This document shows, piece by piece, positions 34,184 to 42,235 of a DNA stretch of 64,000 nt. Origin of the DNA: Methanomassiliicoccales archaeon RumEn M1 (GTDB taxonomy: Archaea > Thermoplasmatota > Thermoplasmata > Methanomassiliicoccales > Methanomassiliicoccaceae); the NCBI GenBank assembly GCA_001421185.1, contig LJKK01000125.1, positions 1 to 64,000 on the forward strand, in the 5' to 3' direction. Position 1 is the first letter of the stretch. Every line of letters begins with the position of its first letter. The notes under the pieces are model-generated. The model was not told the DNA's origin, ran no database searches, and saw nothing but the letters and a program-made list of their open reading frames with translations. Made by a program: the position numbers and the translations under genes.

Positions 34184-35317
34184 TCAGTCTCGGACCGTGG
34201 CCAGGAGGCCAGCGTACATTACATCGTGCATTCCTGACGCATCGCCGACCCCGTCCGCCAGGGCCAGGTGCTTGGCGTAATCGTTGCCGATCACGTTGAC
34301 CGTGGCCCCGGTCGGGTCGTACAATGGCACCTCGGCATCGAAGGCCTCGGGATGAAGCATCTGCGCCATCAGCTGGGCGGCCTCCGCCGTCCTTACCGAC
34401 TGACGGTTGAAGATATTCTCCCCCTGACCCTGCAGGAAGAAGACCATGTTGTTCTTCACCGCGGGGCTCTCCTTCCACGTCGGGTCGTTCCGGAAGTGCG
34501 CGCTCAATTCCTCGGCGGCCGAGGACGAGAACATGCTGGTGATGATCATGCAGTCGATGCTTGATGCCCGGTTCAGCAGCTCCTCGCTGGATGGAGTGGG
34601 CCAGCCTTCAGTATCGTCGAACATGTTCTTACCTCCTGCCAGTCCGATCAGCTCATCGACCGCCGTGCCGCTGCCCGAGACATAGACGTTGGTGAAACCG
34701 CTGTCAGCATATGAAACGTACAGTACGTTGGTAGCGTTCAGGTCCTCGACGGCGCTCCGGGTGCTGTCGATGGATGCCTTGAGATCGTCCACCAGCTCGA
34801 CGGCCTTGTCCGACGTCCCCGTGACGTTCCCCAGCAGGCCCAGGTTCACGTACACGCTGGCCACGTCCTTCTGGTCGAACATCTGCAGCACGGTCACCTG
34901 CGAATCTATCAGCTTGGCGGCCAGCTGCTGATGCGCCTCCGTGCCGTAATCGAGCAGCACGAGGTCCGGATCATAATCGACTATCTTCTCGAAGCTCGGG
35001 TCCCAGAAACCGCCCACGGTGCTCTTGGCATCCCTTAGCTCGGCCGCGCCGGCCGGATAGTCACAATAGTCAGTGACGGCCACCACATTGTCCCCGAGCC
35101 CTAGCGCGAACACCATCTCGGTGATGCCAGGGGAACAGGACACTATGCGTTCGGGAGTCCCGTCGAGGATCACTTCACGGCCTGCCGCGTCGGTAACGTC
35201 GCCGGCCGCACTGGTCTGTAGCAACCCGCTCGTGAACACCACGGCCACGACCGCGACCACCAATATCGCCACCAGAGCGATGGCGATCAATCTGCGCTTT
35301 CCACTGTCCATGATCAT
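34184..35317 (-). CDS. btuF: Corrinoid ABC transporter substrate-binding protein
   Basis: A 377-residue lipoprotein-less binding protein with an N-terminal membrane anchor or signal (residues ~9-32, LIAIALVAILVVAVVAVVF). The periplasmic-type fold begins at VTDAAGREVILDGTPERIVSCSPGITEMVFALGLGD-like sequence and includes GGFWDPSFEKIVDYDPDLVL. Two ATGs (35317, 35311) follow GAGGAG. First gene of the eight-gene operon. Expression is probably controlled by the palindrome at 35350-35366. Confidence 0.9.
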   Translation of the reverse strand: MIMDSGKRRLIAIALVAILVVAVVAVVFTSGLLQTSAAGDVTDAAGREVILDGTPERIVSCSPGITEMVFALGLGDNVVAVTDYCDYPAGAAELRDAKSTVGGFWDPSFEKIVDYDPDLVLLDYGTEAHQQLAAKLIDSQVTVLQMFDQKDVASVYVNLGLLGNVTGTSDKAVELVDDLKASIDSTRSAVEDLNATNVLYVSYADSGFTNVYVSGSGTAVDELIGLAGGKNMFDDTEGWPTPSSEELLNRASSIDCMIITSMFSSSAAEELSAHFRNDPTWKESPAVKNNMVFFLQGQGENIFNRQSVRTAEAAQLMAQMLHPEAFDAEVPLYDPTGATVNVIGNDYAKHLALADGVGDASGMHDVMYAGLLATVRD

Positions 35318-35325
35318 CTTCTCCT

Positions 35326-35379
35326 CAAGTATATGGAATGCTCAATCTATTGGATGATACATCCAACTGCAAGTATATG
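35326..35379. repeat. Direct repeat CAAGTATATG flanking the btuF operator
   Basis: CAAGTATATG occurs at 35326-35335 and 35370-35379, 44 bases apart, with the palindrome between them. On the minus strand each copy reads CATATACTTG; the distal copy is well placed as the TATA element. Confidence 0.4.
35350..35366. promoter_or_regulatory. Palindromic operator upstream of the btuF-cobY operon
   Basis: TTGGAT-GATAC-ATCCAA. Read on the minus strand it is TTGGATGTATCATCCAA, differing from the cobT site by one base. It starts 33 bases before the btuF ATG and covers the predicted transcription start for a TATA element at 35372-35380. Confidence 0.6.
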
Positions 35380-35507
35380 CTGGATAGGCTATATTAAGAT
35401 TGCTTGGGCAGGATGGCGAGGAAAATGTCACCGACCGATCAAAAATGTCAGAGAGGCGGCTGCGTCAAGAGCCGCGCCCGGAATGAGGGAATAAAAGGTA
35501 AGGGATT

Positions 35508-36569
35508 TCAGACCGTGCGGACCCAGCCGAACGGATCGTCGATCTCGCCGTACTGTATGCCGGTGATGGTGTCGTACAGCTTCTGCGACACCGGGCCGAT
35601 GCGGCCCTCGTTGACGATGACGTTCTTTCCCTTGTGGTGGATCTCGCCCACCGGCGAGATGACCGCCGCCGTGCCGGTGCCGAACACCTCGGTCATGCTG
35701 CCGTCCTCGATGGAGCTCATGACCTCGTCGATGGAGATACGCCTCTCCTCCACGGTCATTCCCCAATGGCGGGCCAGCTGCAGCACGCTGTTGCGGGTGA
35801 TGCCGGGCAGGATCGTTCCGCCCAGGGGCGGGGTGATGAGCGCGCCGTCCTTGACGAAGGCGATGTTCATGGTGCCCACCTCGTCGATGTACTTGCTCTC
35901 GTTGGCGTCAAGCCAGATGACCTGGGAATATCCCTTCCGGTTGGCCTCGGCCTGCGGAAGGAGCGAGGCCGCGTAATTGGCCGCGGTCTTGGCCTCGCCA
36001 AGTCCTCCGGGGCATGCGCGCACGAAGTCGCCCGACGTCATCAGCCGGACGGGGTTGAGCCCTTCCTTGAAGTAGGCCGCCACCGGCGAGGTCATGATGT
36101 AGAAGGCGTACTCCTCCGAGATCCTGACCCCTATGTACGACTCGCTGGCGAACACCAACGGCCTGATGTAAAGGGCGGTGCCCTTGGCCTTGGGGACCCA
36201 ATCGCGGTCCAGATCGACCAGCGCCTCCACCGCCTGGATGAACGTCTCGTTGTCGACCGTCGGGATGCACACACGCTCGCAGGAGTGCTTCATCCTCTCG
36301 GCGTGCATGTCCAGGCGGAAGATGTTGACCCCGCCCTTCCGGTTGCGGAAGGCCTTGAGGCCCTCGAAGACCGTCTGACCGTAGTGCAAGGTGCTCAAGG
36401 ACGGCATTACCTGGATGGGGCCGAAGGGTACGATCTCTGGCTCCTGCCAGGCCCCATGCGCATAGTTCATCCTGAACATATGGTCCGAGAAGGTCGTCCC
36501 AAAGCTCAGGTGGTCGAAGTCGACCTTGCCTATCCTGCTTTCCTTCACTCTACTGGTCTTTATGGTCAC
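35508..36569 (-). CDS. ilvE: Branched-chain amino acid aminotransferase
   Basis: A 353-residue class IV PLP enzyme, the long eukaryote/bacterial type. Segments: FGTTFSDHMFRMNY, LHYGQTVFEGLKAFR, FRLDMHAERM, GGLGEAKTAANYAASL (PLP lysine), WLDANESKYIDEVGTMN and VFGTGTAAVISPVGEI. It transaminates leucine, isoleucine and valine. The start is a GTG at 36569; a GTAAATATG element 40-48 bases upstream may be its promoter. Confidence 0.92.
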   Translation of the reverse strand: MTIKTSRVKESRIGKVDFDHLSFGTTFSDHMFRMNYAHGAWQEPEIVPFGPIQVMPSLSTLHYGQTVFEGLKAFRNRKGGVNIFRLDMHAERMKHSCERVCIPTVDNETFIQAVEALVDLDRDWVPKAKGTALYIRPLVFASESYIGVRISEEYAFYIMTSPVAAYFKEGLNPVRLMTSGDFVRACPGGLGEAKTAANYAASLLPQAEANRKGYSQVIWLDANESKYIDEVGTMNIAFVKDGALITPPLGGTILPGITRNSVLQLARHWGMTVEERRISIDEVMSSIEDGSMTEVFGTGTAAVISPVGEIHHKGKNVIVNEGRIGPVSQKLYDTITGIQYGEIDDPFGWVRTV

Positions 36570-36677
36570 GGTATCGCCACGCGTTCAAAGGGGTAAAGCC
36601 GAGGTCATATTTACGGGTGACTATGATTGACACGCCATCACATAGCAAGGGGAAGAGCCCCCTCGATGTCGCCTGGC

Positions 36678-37148
36678 TCATGCCCGGGCCTGGGCGTCGG
36701 GGGCATGGAACGCTGCTGCCGAGCCCCTGCGCCTCGCCAGCGATATGTCGTTCAGGACGGCCCATCCGTCCTGGCCTATGAGCGAGGGGTCCACCAGGAA
36801 CGGCTCCACCCGCTCGACCTCCTCCGCCTCCACGAAGACCAGGAAGCGGAGCCCTCCCCAACGCGCGAACTGCTGCTCGGTGAGCATCAGCTTCCTCTGG
36901 TTCTGCACGATCCGGATGATCGACGCTTCCTGGTCCAGCATCGGCGTGCTGTCCGCCTTGCGCACCCGGGCGGTCGCCCTGACCGTTCCCTCCTCGCCCT
37001 CCTGGACGAAGTACAGGCGGTCGCCCTCGCCCACCGCCCCGTGGGGCGGCCTCCTCTCCATGGAGCCGCGCACGACCATGCTCTTCACGCCATTGCATAG
37101 CCGCTCCAGCTCCCTCGCCTCGCGGTCCAGTCTCACCAGGTGGTCCAT
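36678..37148 (-). CDS. Uncharacterised protein, possible PUA-like/ASCH-type domain
   Basis: A 156-residue protein. VKSMVVRGSMERRPPHGAVGEGDRLYFVQEGEEGTVRATARV-type sequence (residues 21-63) has the layout of an ASCH/PUA-like beta-barrel, and QFARWGGLRFLVFVEAEEV could be the second half. Such domains bind RNA or modified bases. The assignment is by pattern only. It starts 17 bases from a divergent promoter region shared with the dUTPase-like gene. Confidence 0.55.
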   Translation of the reverse strand: MDHLVRLDREARELERLCNGVKSMVVRGSMERRPPHGAVGEGDRLYFVQEGEEGTVRATARVRKADSTPMLDQEASIIRIVQNQRKLMLTEQQFARWGGLRFLVFVEAEEVERVEPFLVDPSLIGQDGWAVLNDISLARRRGSAAAFHAPDAQARA

Positions 37149-37251
37149 GTGCTGACCGCCGAGAATGGCATCGTTAAAAAGTTATCCCCTCCATTCCTCG
37201 GACGGAGCAAGGGGAACGCAGGTTTTCTATCTCGCGACGGGATGCGGTGGC

Positions 37252-37773
37252 ATGTGCATCCTACCGGACCATGAGATCGTGGAGCGCCTCCGCTCCGGCA
37301 GCCTGGTCATCTCCGACTACTCGGAGGCGTCGCTGACGCCGAACGGCTACGACCTCCGGGTGGCCGAGGTCTCGGTCCCCACGGCGTCGGCGACCGTTCG
37401 GGACGGCGCGGCGTCGATACCGCCCAAGGCCATGTTCTTCGTGTCGACCGTCGAGCGCGTGGATCTCCCCTCCGACCTGGCGGGCCAGCTGTGGCTGAGG
37501 ACGTCATGGATGAGGAAGGGCGTGCTGGCCGGCCTGGGCAAGGTGGACGCCGGGTTCCGCGGCACGCTGACGTTCATGGCCGTCAACCTGTCGGACGATG
37601 CCCTAGAGCTGCCCATTGGCTCCCGCTTCGTGCAGCTGGTGTTCGAGACGCTGCGCTCGGAGGCGTCGTTGACCTACGGGAAGAGGAGCGGCAACTACCA
37701 GGGCCAGAACGGGATCACGTTAGCACCAATCAAGAAGGCGGACGTCCAGGGCGAAGACGCTCATGGACGGTGA
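37252..37773 (+). CDS. dUTP diphosphatase / dCTP deaminase family protein
   Basis: A 173-residue trimeric dUTPase-fold protein. It starts MCILPDHEIVERL and shows LTPNGYDLRV, LWLRTSWMRKGVLAGLGKVDAGFRG (substrate-binding region) and a C-terminal GNYQGQNGI arm. Archaeal members are dUTPases, dCTP deaminases or both; I cannot decide which. The ATG at 37252 follows GCGGTGG. A TTAAAAAG at 37170-37178 may be the promoter. Its last 54 bases overlap the 3' end of trm5 on the other strand. Confidence 0.82.
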   Translation: MCILPDHEIVERLRSGSLVISDYSEASLTPNGYDLRVAEVSVPTASATVRDGAASIPPKAMFFVSTVERVDLPSDLAGQLWLRTSWMRKGVLAGLGKVDAGFRGTLTFMAVNLSDDALELPIGSRFVQLVFETLRSEASLTYGKRSGNYQGQNGITLAPIKKADVQGEDAHGR

Positions 37774-38748
37774 GTAGGTCTTGAGCTCCTCGATGCGTTC
37801 CAGGCCGATGCGCGTGCCCATGCCCCTGGCCTCGACCGAGAGGTCGACGGCGATCCGCTCGATGTCGTCCCTCTCGCATATGACGTAGAGGTGGATCGTC
37901 CCTCCCATGTTCAGCTTGGTCAGGGCGTCGGCGAAGTATTCCCGGGCCGAGTGGGGAAGGTTCATGATGATGCGGTCCGCCCCCACGATGCCCGACAGGA
38001 GCTCCACGGCATCGCCCTCCAGGGGCACGACCGTCGTCACCTTGTTCAGCCCTATGTTGGCCTTGAGGTGCTCCACCGCGTCGTGGTTCAGGTCCATGGC
38101 GTAGACGACCGACGGCTCGGCGTGCTTGGCGATCATGATGGAGAAGGGGCCGACCCCGGCGAACATGTCCACCACCTTCTCCCCCGGCCTGACCAGGGAG
38201 GCGATGCGCATCCGTTCGTTGGCCAGCCGGGGATTGAAGTATTCCTTGGCGGGATCGACCGTCAGCCGGACGCCATGCTCCTGATGCACCGTCTCGGTCG
38301 ACGGGGCTCCGGCCACCACTTTGATGTCCCGGACCCGGAGCTCGCCCTTGACCCCCTGGTCCAGGGCGACCGTGCGCAGCCTCGGGAACGTCCTCATGAG
38401 CGCCTCGCCGACCTTGTCCGCGTGCATGGCGACATCGTCATCCAGGCGAATGATGGCGACGTCCCCTATGATATCGAAAGATGTAGGAAGGCGCTCGCGC
38501 ACGTCGTTGGGCACGTCGGCCACCTTCCGGTAGTCGGTCTCGATGACCTCCCGCTCCTCCAGCTCCTCGTCCGTCAGCTCGTATCCCAGCTCCTCCGCCT
38601 GCCGCGATAGCACGGGGATGAGGACGATCTCGCCGTCGCGCCGGATGCGCTTGCCGATATCCAGGAGGCCGAGCTCTAAAAGCTTTTTACGGGAGGACTC
38701 GGCTTCCCCCCTCGGCACTTTAAGACACAGGGCGCACACGGTGGTCAT
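37720..38748 (-). CDS. trm5: tRNA (guanine37-N1)-methyltransferase
   Basis: A 342-residue class I methyltransferase that makes m1G37. The N-terminal D1 domain begins MTTVCALCLKVPRGEAE, followed by the linker (VAIIRLDDD...), the SAM site VVDMFAGVGPFSIMIAKH and the NLPHSA motif. The N-terminus is conserved in Trm5, so the ATG at 38748 is secure. That ATG overlaps the divergent dph5 start, leaving no spacer; the promoter must lie inside dph5. Confidence 0.92.
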   Translation of the reverse strand: MTTVCALCLKVPRGEAESSRKKLLELGLLDIGKRIRRDGEIVLIPVLSRQAEELGYELTDEELEEREVIETDYRKVADVPNDVRERLPTSFDIIGDVAIIRLDDDVAMHADKVGEALMRTFPRLRTVALDQGVKGELRVRDIKVVAGAPSTETVHQEHGVRLTVDPAKEYFNPRLANERMRIASLVRPGEKVVDMFAGVGPFSIMIAKHAEPSVVYAMDLNHDAVEHLKANIGLNKVTTVVPLEGDAVELLSGIVGADRIIMNLPHSAREYFADALTKLNMGGTIHLYVICERDDIERIAVDLSVEARGMGTRIGLERIEELKTYSPSMSVFALDVRLLDWC

Positions 38749-39541
38749 GATGGGACATTTGATATTTGTGGGTTTAGGGCTGTCCAGACCCCAAGACATG
38801 AGCGTCAGGGCGCTGCGGGCGCTCCGCGAATGCGACGAGGTGTTCGCGGAGTTCTACACCTCCCGGCTCATCGACGCCACGGCGGAGGAGCTTGAGGAGT
38901 TCATCGGGCGGCCGGTGACCGTGCTCAGGCGCGCCGAGGTCGAGGAGGGCGACGTCATCATCGAGGCGGCCCGCCGGGGCAGGGCAGCGTTCATGGTGGC
39001 CGGGGACCCCATGTCGGCGACCACGCACGTCGATCTGCGCCTGCGGGCGGTCGAGGAGGGAATCGATACCGAGCTGGTCCACGGGGTGTCCATCTTCACC
39101 GCCGCCGCGGCCGCCTTCGGGCTGCAGCCGTACAAGTTCGGGCGCGCCGTCACGATCCCGTTCCCGGAGCCTGGCTACCTGCCGTCGTCCCCCTACGAGA
39201 ACATCCTGGAGAACCGCTCCCGCGGCCTGCACACCCTGGTGCTGTTGGACATCCGCGAGGAGGAGGGCAGGTACATGACCGCGGCCGAGGCGGTGAGGTG
39301 GCTGATGGACGCCGAGGAGCGTTTGAAGGGAGGGCTGCTCGACGAGGAGACCGTGCTGTGCGCCGGGGCGCGGGTCGGCTCTTCGAACCAGAGCCTATTG
39401 GCCGGCCCCCCGTCGCTTCTGGCCGCCACCGACATGGGTCCGCCGCTGCACTGCGTGATCGTTCCGGGGCGGCTGCACTTCATGGAAGCGCGCGCGCTCG
39501 TACGATTGGCCGGGGCGCCGGAGCGCATCCTGCAGGACTAG
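38747..39541 (+). CDS. dph5: Diphthine synthase
   Basis: A 264-residue SAM-dependent methyltransferase of the diphthamide pathway, which modifies a histidine of translation factor EF2. Segments: LIFVGLGLSRPQDMSVRAL, VAGDPMSATTHVDLRL, HGVSIFTAAAAAFGLQPYKFGR and TVLCAGARVGSSNQ. Two tandem ATGs (38747, 38750) are possible. A CTTTAAGA at about 38718-38725 is 25-30 bases upstream, consistent with a leaderless message. The stop overlaps the FtsZ-like gene by four bases (convergent). Confidence 0.93.
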   Translation: MMGHLIFVGLGLSRPQDMSVRALRALRECDEVFAEFYTSRLIDATAEELEEFIGRPVTVLRRAEVEEGDVIIEAARRGRAAFMVAGDPMSATTHVDLRLRAVEEGIDTELVHGVSIFTAAAAAFGLQPYKFGRAVTIPFPEPGYLPSSPYENILENRSRGLHTLVLLDIREEEGRYMTAAEAVRWLMDAEERLKGGLLDEETVLCAGARVGSSNQSLLAGPPSLLAATDMGPPLHCVIVPGRLHFMEARALVRLAGAPERILQD

Positions 39542-40455
39542 GTCTTGGCATCGAGCAGCACCGTCACCCGGAGGTCGTCGACCGCATCATCGGAGCGCAC
39601 GCCGTAGAGGATGCTGGCATTGGGCACCCGGGCCCGGACGTGGCCCAGTATGTCGCGCACCGAGAACTCGTCCACCTCCCGGCCGGAGATTGTGACCAGC
39701 GCGATGGTGCTCCCCATCAGGTCGAAGTCGAACCAGGGCGAGCCGAACGCCTCCGACACCGCCACCGCCTCGCGCTGCATCCCCACCCCGGCCCCGGCGC
39801 CCATGCGCATGTGCATGGACGAGCCGACCTCGCTGCGCAGGCCGCGAAGGTCGTCCTTGGTCAGCACGCCGGCCAGCTCCCGGGCCGGCACCTTCATGAT
39901 CTCGTCCATGACCTTGAAGGTGCGGCGGAACGGCAGGTTGGGGGCGACCTTCAGCAGTCCGTCGTTGGGATAGGTGATGGTCAGATGGGCCGCTTCGATC
40001 AGCTTCGGTAGCGCGGCGGCGGCCGTGCTCCTCCGCCCCGGCCCCTCGGCCGAGAACGGCATGGCCACCGAGGCGATCACCATGCTCCCGAAGTGGCGGC
40101 AGAGGTTCGCCAGACCCGGAGCGATGTAGCTGGCCGTCTCGCCGCCCAGCCCGGCGAACAGGAAGACCAGGTCGTAACCTTCCACCTCCTGCCGGAGGCG
40201 CCTCGATATGGCCCGCTCCACGCTTCCCATCATGCGCGGGTTGGCCGAGGTGAGCAGCGCATGCTCGTCCGGACCGAGCACCAGCCGCCTCTGGTTCGGC
40301 GGGCCGTTGACATCATCGAGATGGTTGCACAGCCCCACCGAGGGGAACGGGGAGTTGGCTATGGCATTGCATCCCGCTCCCCCGATGCCTATGGCCTTGA
40401 GGCGAGGGCGTACGCTCAGGTTGCCATACCCCAGGGAGCGCGCGTCTCGGACCAT
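39538..40455 (-). CDS. Divergent FtsZ/tubulin-like GTPase
   Basis: A 305-residue protein, shorter than FtsZ. GIGGAGCNAIANSP (residues 23-36) matches the first nucleotide loop. The tubulin signature GGGTGTG is replaced by FAGLGGETAS (100-109). The C-terminal GTPase-activating region aligns as LTKDDLRGLRSEVGSSM, keeping the first catalytic Asp (201) but putting Arg204 where FtsZ has the second. It lacks an obvious C-terminal tail peptide. It therefore looks like a GTP-binding, weakly or non-hydrolysing paralogue. Start ATG at 40455; a TATA-like ACATTTATC is about 25-35 bases upstream. Confidence 0.78.
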   Translation of the reverse strand: MVRDARSLGYGNLSVRPRLKAIGIGGAGCNAIANSPFPSVGLCNHLDDVNGPPNQRRLVLGPDEHALLTSANPRMMGSVERAISRRLRQEVEGYDLVFLFAGLGGETASYIAPGLANLCRHFGSMVIASVAMPFSAEGPGRRSTAAAALPKLIEAAHLTITYPNDGLLKVAPNLPFRRTFKVMDEIMKVPARELAGVLTKDDLRGLRSEVGSSMHMRMGAGAGVGMQREAVAVSEAFGSPWFDFDLMGSTIALVTISGREVDEFSVRDILGHVRARVPNASILYGVRSDDAVDDLRVTVLLDAKT

Positions 40456-40803
40456 CCAGTGTAAAAGCCTGCGCCGGGAGATAAATGTATTGAAAAATAA
40501 CGAGCAGGACGGGGGATGACGGCCTCGTAAGCCGCCGCGTCGGTGAGCTGCCCGTCCTGCCACCCGGAGAGCGCACAGGGATGTCAGTGGTCATGGGATC
40601 CTAGCGAAGACCTGAGTCCTCCCTCCGAGCCTTTGTTACAATTGTCACTTCTAGCGGATAAAGATGCGTATGACGGAGCGCGGACAAGGCGCCGCCAGGA
40701 CGCTGCGCTGTCATTCGCATCCCAGCGATCGGTAGGGATGAACGCTGATGAGGCCGCGCCGAGTTCCTATCTCATGTTTTGACAGTCTGCGTATGGCGTT
40801 TGG
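40456..40803. other. Gene-free stretch with a long inverted repeat
   Basis: About 350 bases. The left end carries the FtsZ-like promoter. At 40504-40560 there is a 10-bp perfect inverted repeat. The remainder, including an AT-rich patch near 40640-40670 (GTTACAATTGTCAC), shows no ORF I can support. Confidence 0.5.
40504..40560. repeat. 10-bp inverted repeat enclosing a 37-base interior; possible small RNA
   Basis: GCAGGACGGG (40504-40513) pairs with CCCGTCCTGC (40551-40560). The interior can form a shorter GGC/GCC hairpin and has GATGA- and GTGAG-like purine segments opposite each other. No known RNA family recognised. Confidence 0.4.
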
Positions 40804-41139
40804 TTACGACTCGTTGACCTTCTTCAGCCAGTCTTCTCGCCATAGAAGAAAGCACGATCTGTCGCAGCCTTCGTGGAACTCGCCGTCGCAATAGATCCCT
40901 TCCAGGTAGAACGTCGGCCTCTTTATCGTTCTCAGTTCTCCGGTCGATTCCAGCATCATGCGGTTGACTCTCTTGAAGACCTTGAACCTATGGCCGCAAT
41001 ACTTTCTCATCTCCGGCATGAAGTTCAGGCCATAGAGTCGTCCGTTCTGATCGAGGCCTTTTTCGATATCCTCCAGCGCAATGACCTCCACCCAATCTCC
41101 CGGTTGCAGTTCCGAGGGTCGCGGTTCGGCTTGGGCCAT
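40804..41139 (-). CDS. Uncharacterised protein of a polysaccharide-cluster family
   Basis: A 111-residue protein. After a short variable start comes LQPGDWVEVIALEDIEKGLDQNGRLYG-type sequence, then FMPEMRKYCGHRFKVFKRV and a cysteine-rich end (YCDGEFHEGCDRSCFLLWREDWLKK). Similar proteins accompany exopolysaccharide and natural-product genes, but their role is unknown. The ATG at 41139 gives the normal family length; the frame is open to 41328. It fits the neighbouring acyltransferase and glycosyltransferase. Confidence 0.65.
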   Translation of the reverse strand: MAQAEPRPSELQPGDWVEVIALEDIEKGLDQNGRLYGLNFMPEMRKYCGHRFKVFKRVNRMMLESTGELRTIKRPTFYLEGIYCDGEFHEGCDRSCFLLWREDWLKKVNES

Positions 41140-41476
41140 GGCTCCATTCGTGCTAACCAATCCATTCCGTCCCTGGACCTTTCTCCAGATCGGGATGACC
41201 CATGGCATCTTGCAATAGATCACATCAAAGTAGGTCGACGTGGCCTTTCTTCGGAACGGCTGGGGGGTCGAGTCCGAGATGTGCTTTCCAGTGCTATATT
41301 GGAAATGACATTGCGCCAAGGTGGACACCTAATGGATTTATGGCTTCGAGCAGATTGTATATATGGATTTTCATAACGGCGTTACATGGCCAGTAGGGCA
41401 TCGTAACGGTCGAGGTCCGAACGCTGTCGCATGTCCGATCCCCTATGACCAATGCATGTATCGATACATGATGCCG

Positions 41477-42223
41477 TCAGTGGACGAGCTGCAGCCTTGT
41501 CCTTCGCTGGAGCGCGTGGGCGATCTTGATCTTGAAGGTGTAGTCCTTGCGGTACTCGTAACTGTTGACGATCTCCCCGCCGAACCTACGTTTGAACTCG
41601 TTTATACCTTCCGACTGGGGGTCCGGCTCGCTCCCGATATAATAGCCGCCCATATCGACCATGCTTAGCCCGTTCTCCCTGGCGTATTCGATGGCTCTCC
41701 ACCAGAGCAGCCGATTGACGTTGGAGATGCTGCTCACCATCTCGCCTTCGACATTGAGGCGCCGGGATGCCGAGATCAATCCCAATAGGGTCTCCCCATC
41801 ATCGATGAACAGGATCCCGCCGACCATCTGGCCGTTCATCTCGGCGGTGAAGAGCTTTCCCCTTTCCTGGGCGAAGCTGAGCGGGAAGGTGTTGTAGTCC
41901 AGCCCCTTCTGGGTCCGGAACTCTTCATTGAGCTTGAGAAACTCCTTGTGGCCCCGGTCCATATGGACCATTACCCCGTCCCTCTCCGCCCTCCTGATAC
42001 CACTTCGGCATTTTGGGCTCATCATACCCCATATGTGGTCCATGTCCCGGGTCACATCGATCACTATCGTGGCGCGGTCCTCTCGATGGAAGCCAGGGAG
42101 GTCCATTTTTGTCCTACATGCGTGGAAACAGACGCTGTCTATGCCTTCCACATCAAAAGGACGACTGCTCAGCCAGATCCTACGCGTCTTGAACCCCAGG
42201 ACCCGTTTGTCATATGCGATCAT
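41477..42223 (-). CDS. GNAT/FemAB-like acyl- or aminoacyltransferase
   Basis: A 248-residue protein with the FemAB/GNAT duplicated-fold pattern: KCRSGIRRAERDGVMV, GKLFTAEMNGQMVGGILFI, NVNRLLWWRAIEYARENGLSMVDMGGY, and INEFKRRFGGEIVNSYEY. Members attach acyl or aminoacyl groups to surface sugars or lipids. The ATG at 42223 is used; the upstream TTG adds one residue. Palindromic and directly repeated AT-rich elements lie just before it. Confidence 0.78.
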   Translation of the reverse strand: MIAYDKRVLGFKTRRIWLSSRPFDVEGIDSVCFHACRTKMDLPGFHREDRATIVIDVTRDMDHIWGMMSPKCRSGIRRAERDGVMVHMDRGHKEFLKLNEEFRTQKGLDYNTFPLSFAQERGKLFTAEMNGQMVGGILFIDDGETLLGLISASRRLNVEGEMVSSISNVNRLLWWRAIEYARENGLSMVDMGGYYIGSEPDPQSEGINEFKRRFGGEIVNSYEYRKDYTFKIKIAHALQRRTRLQLVH

Positions 42224-42235
42224 CAATTATGACTT

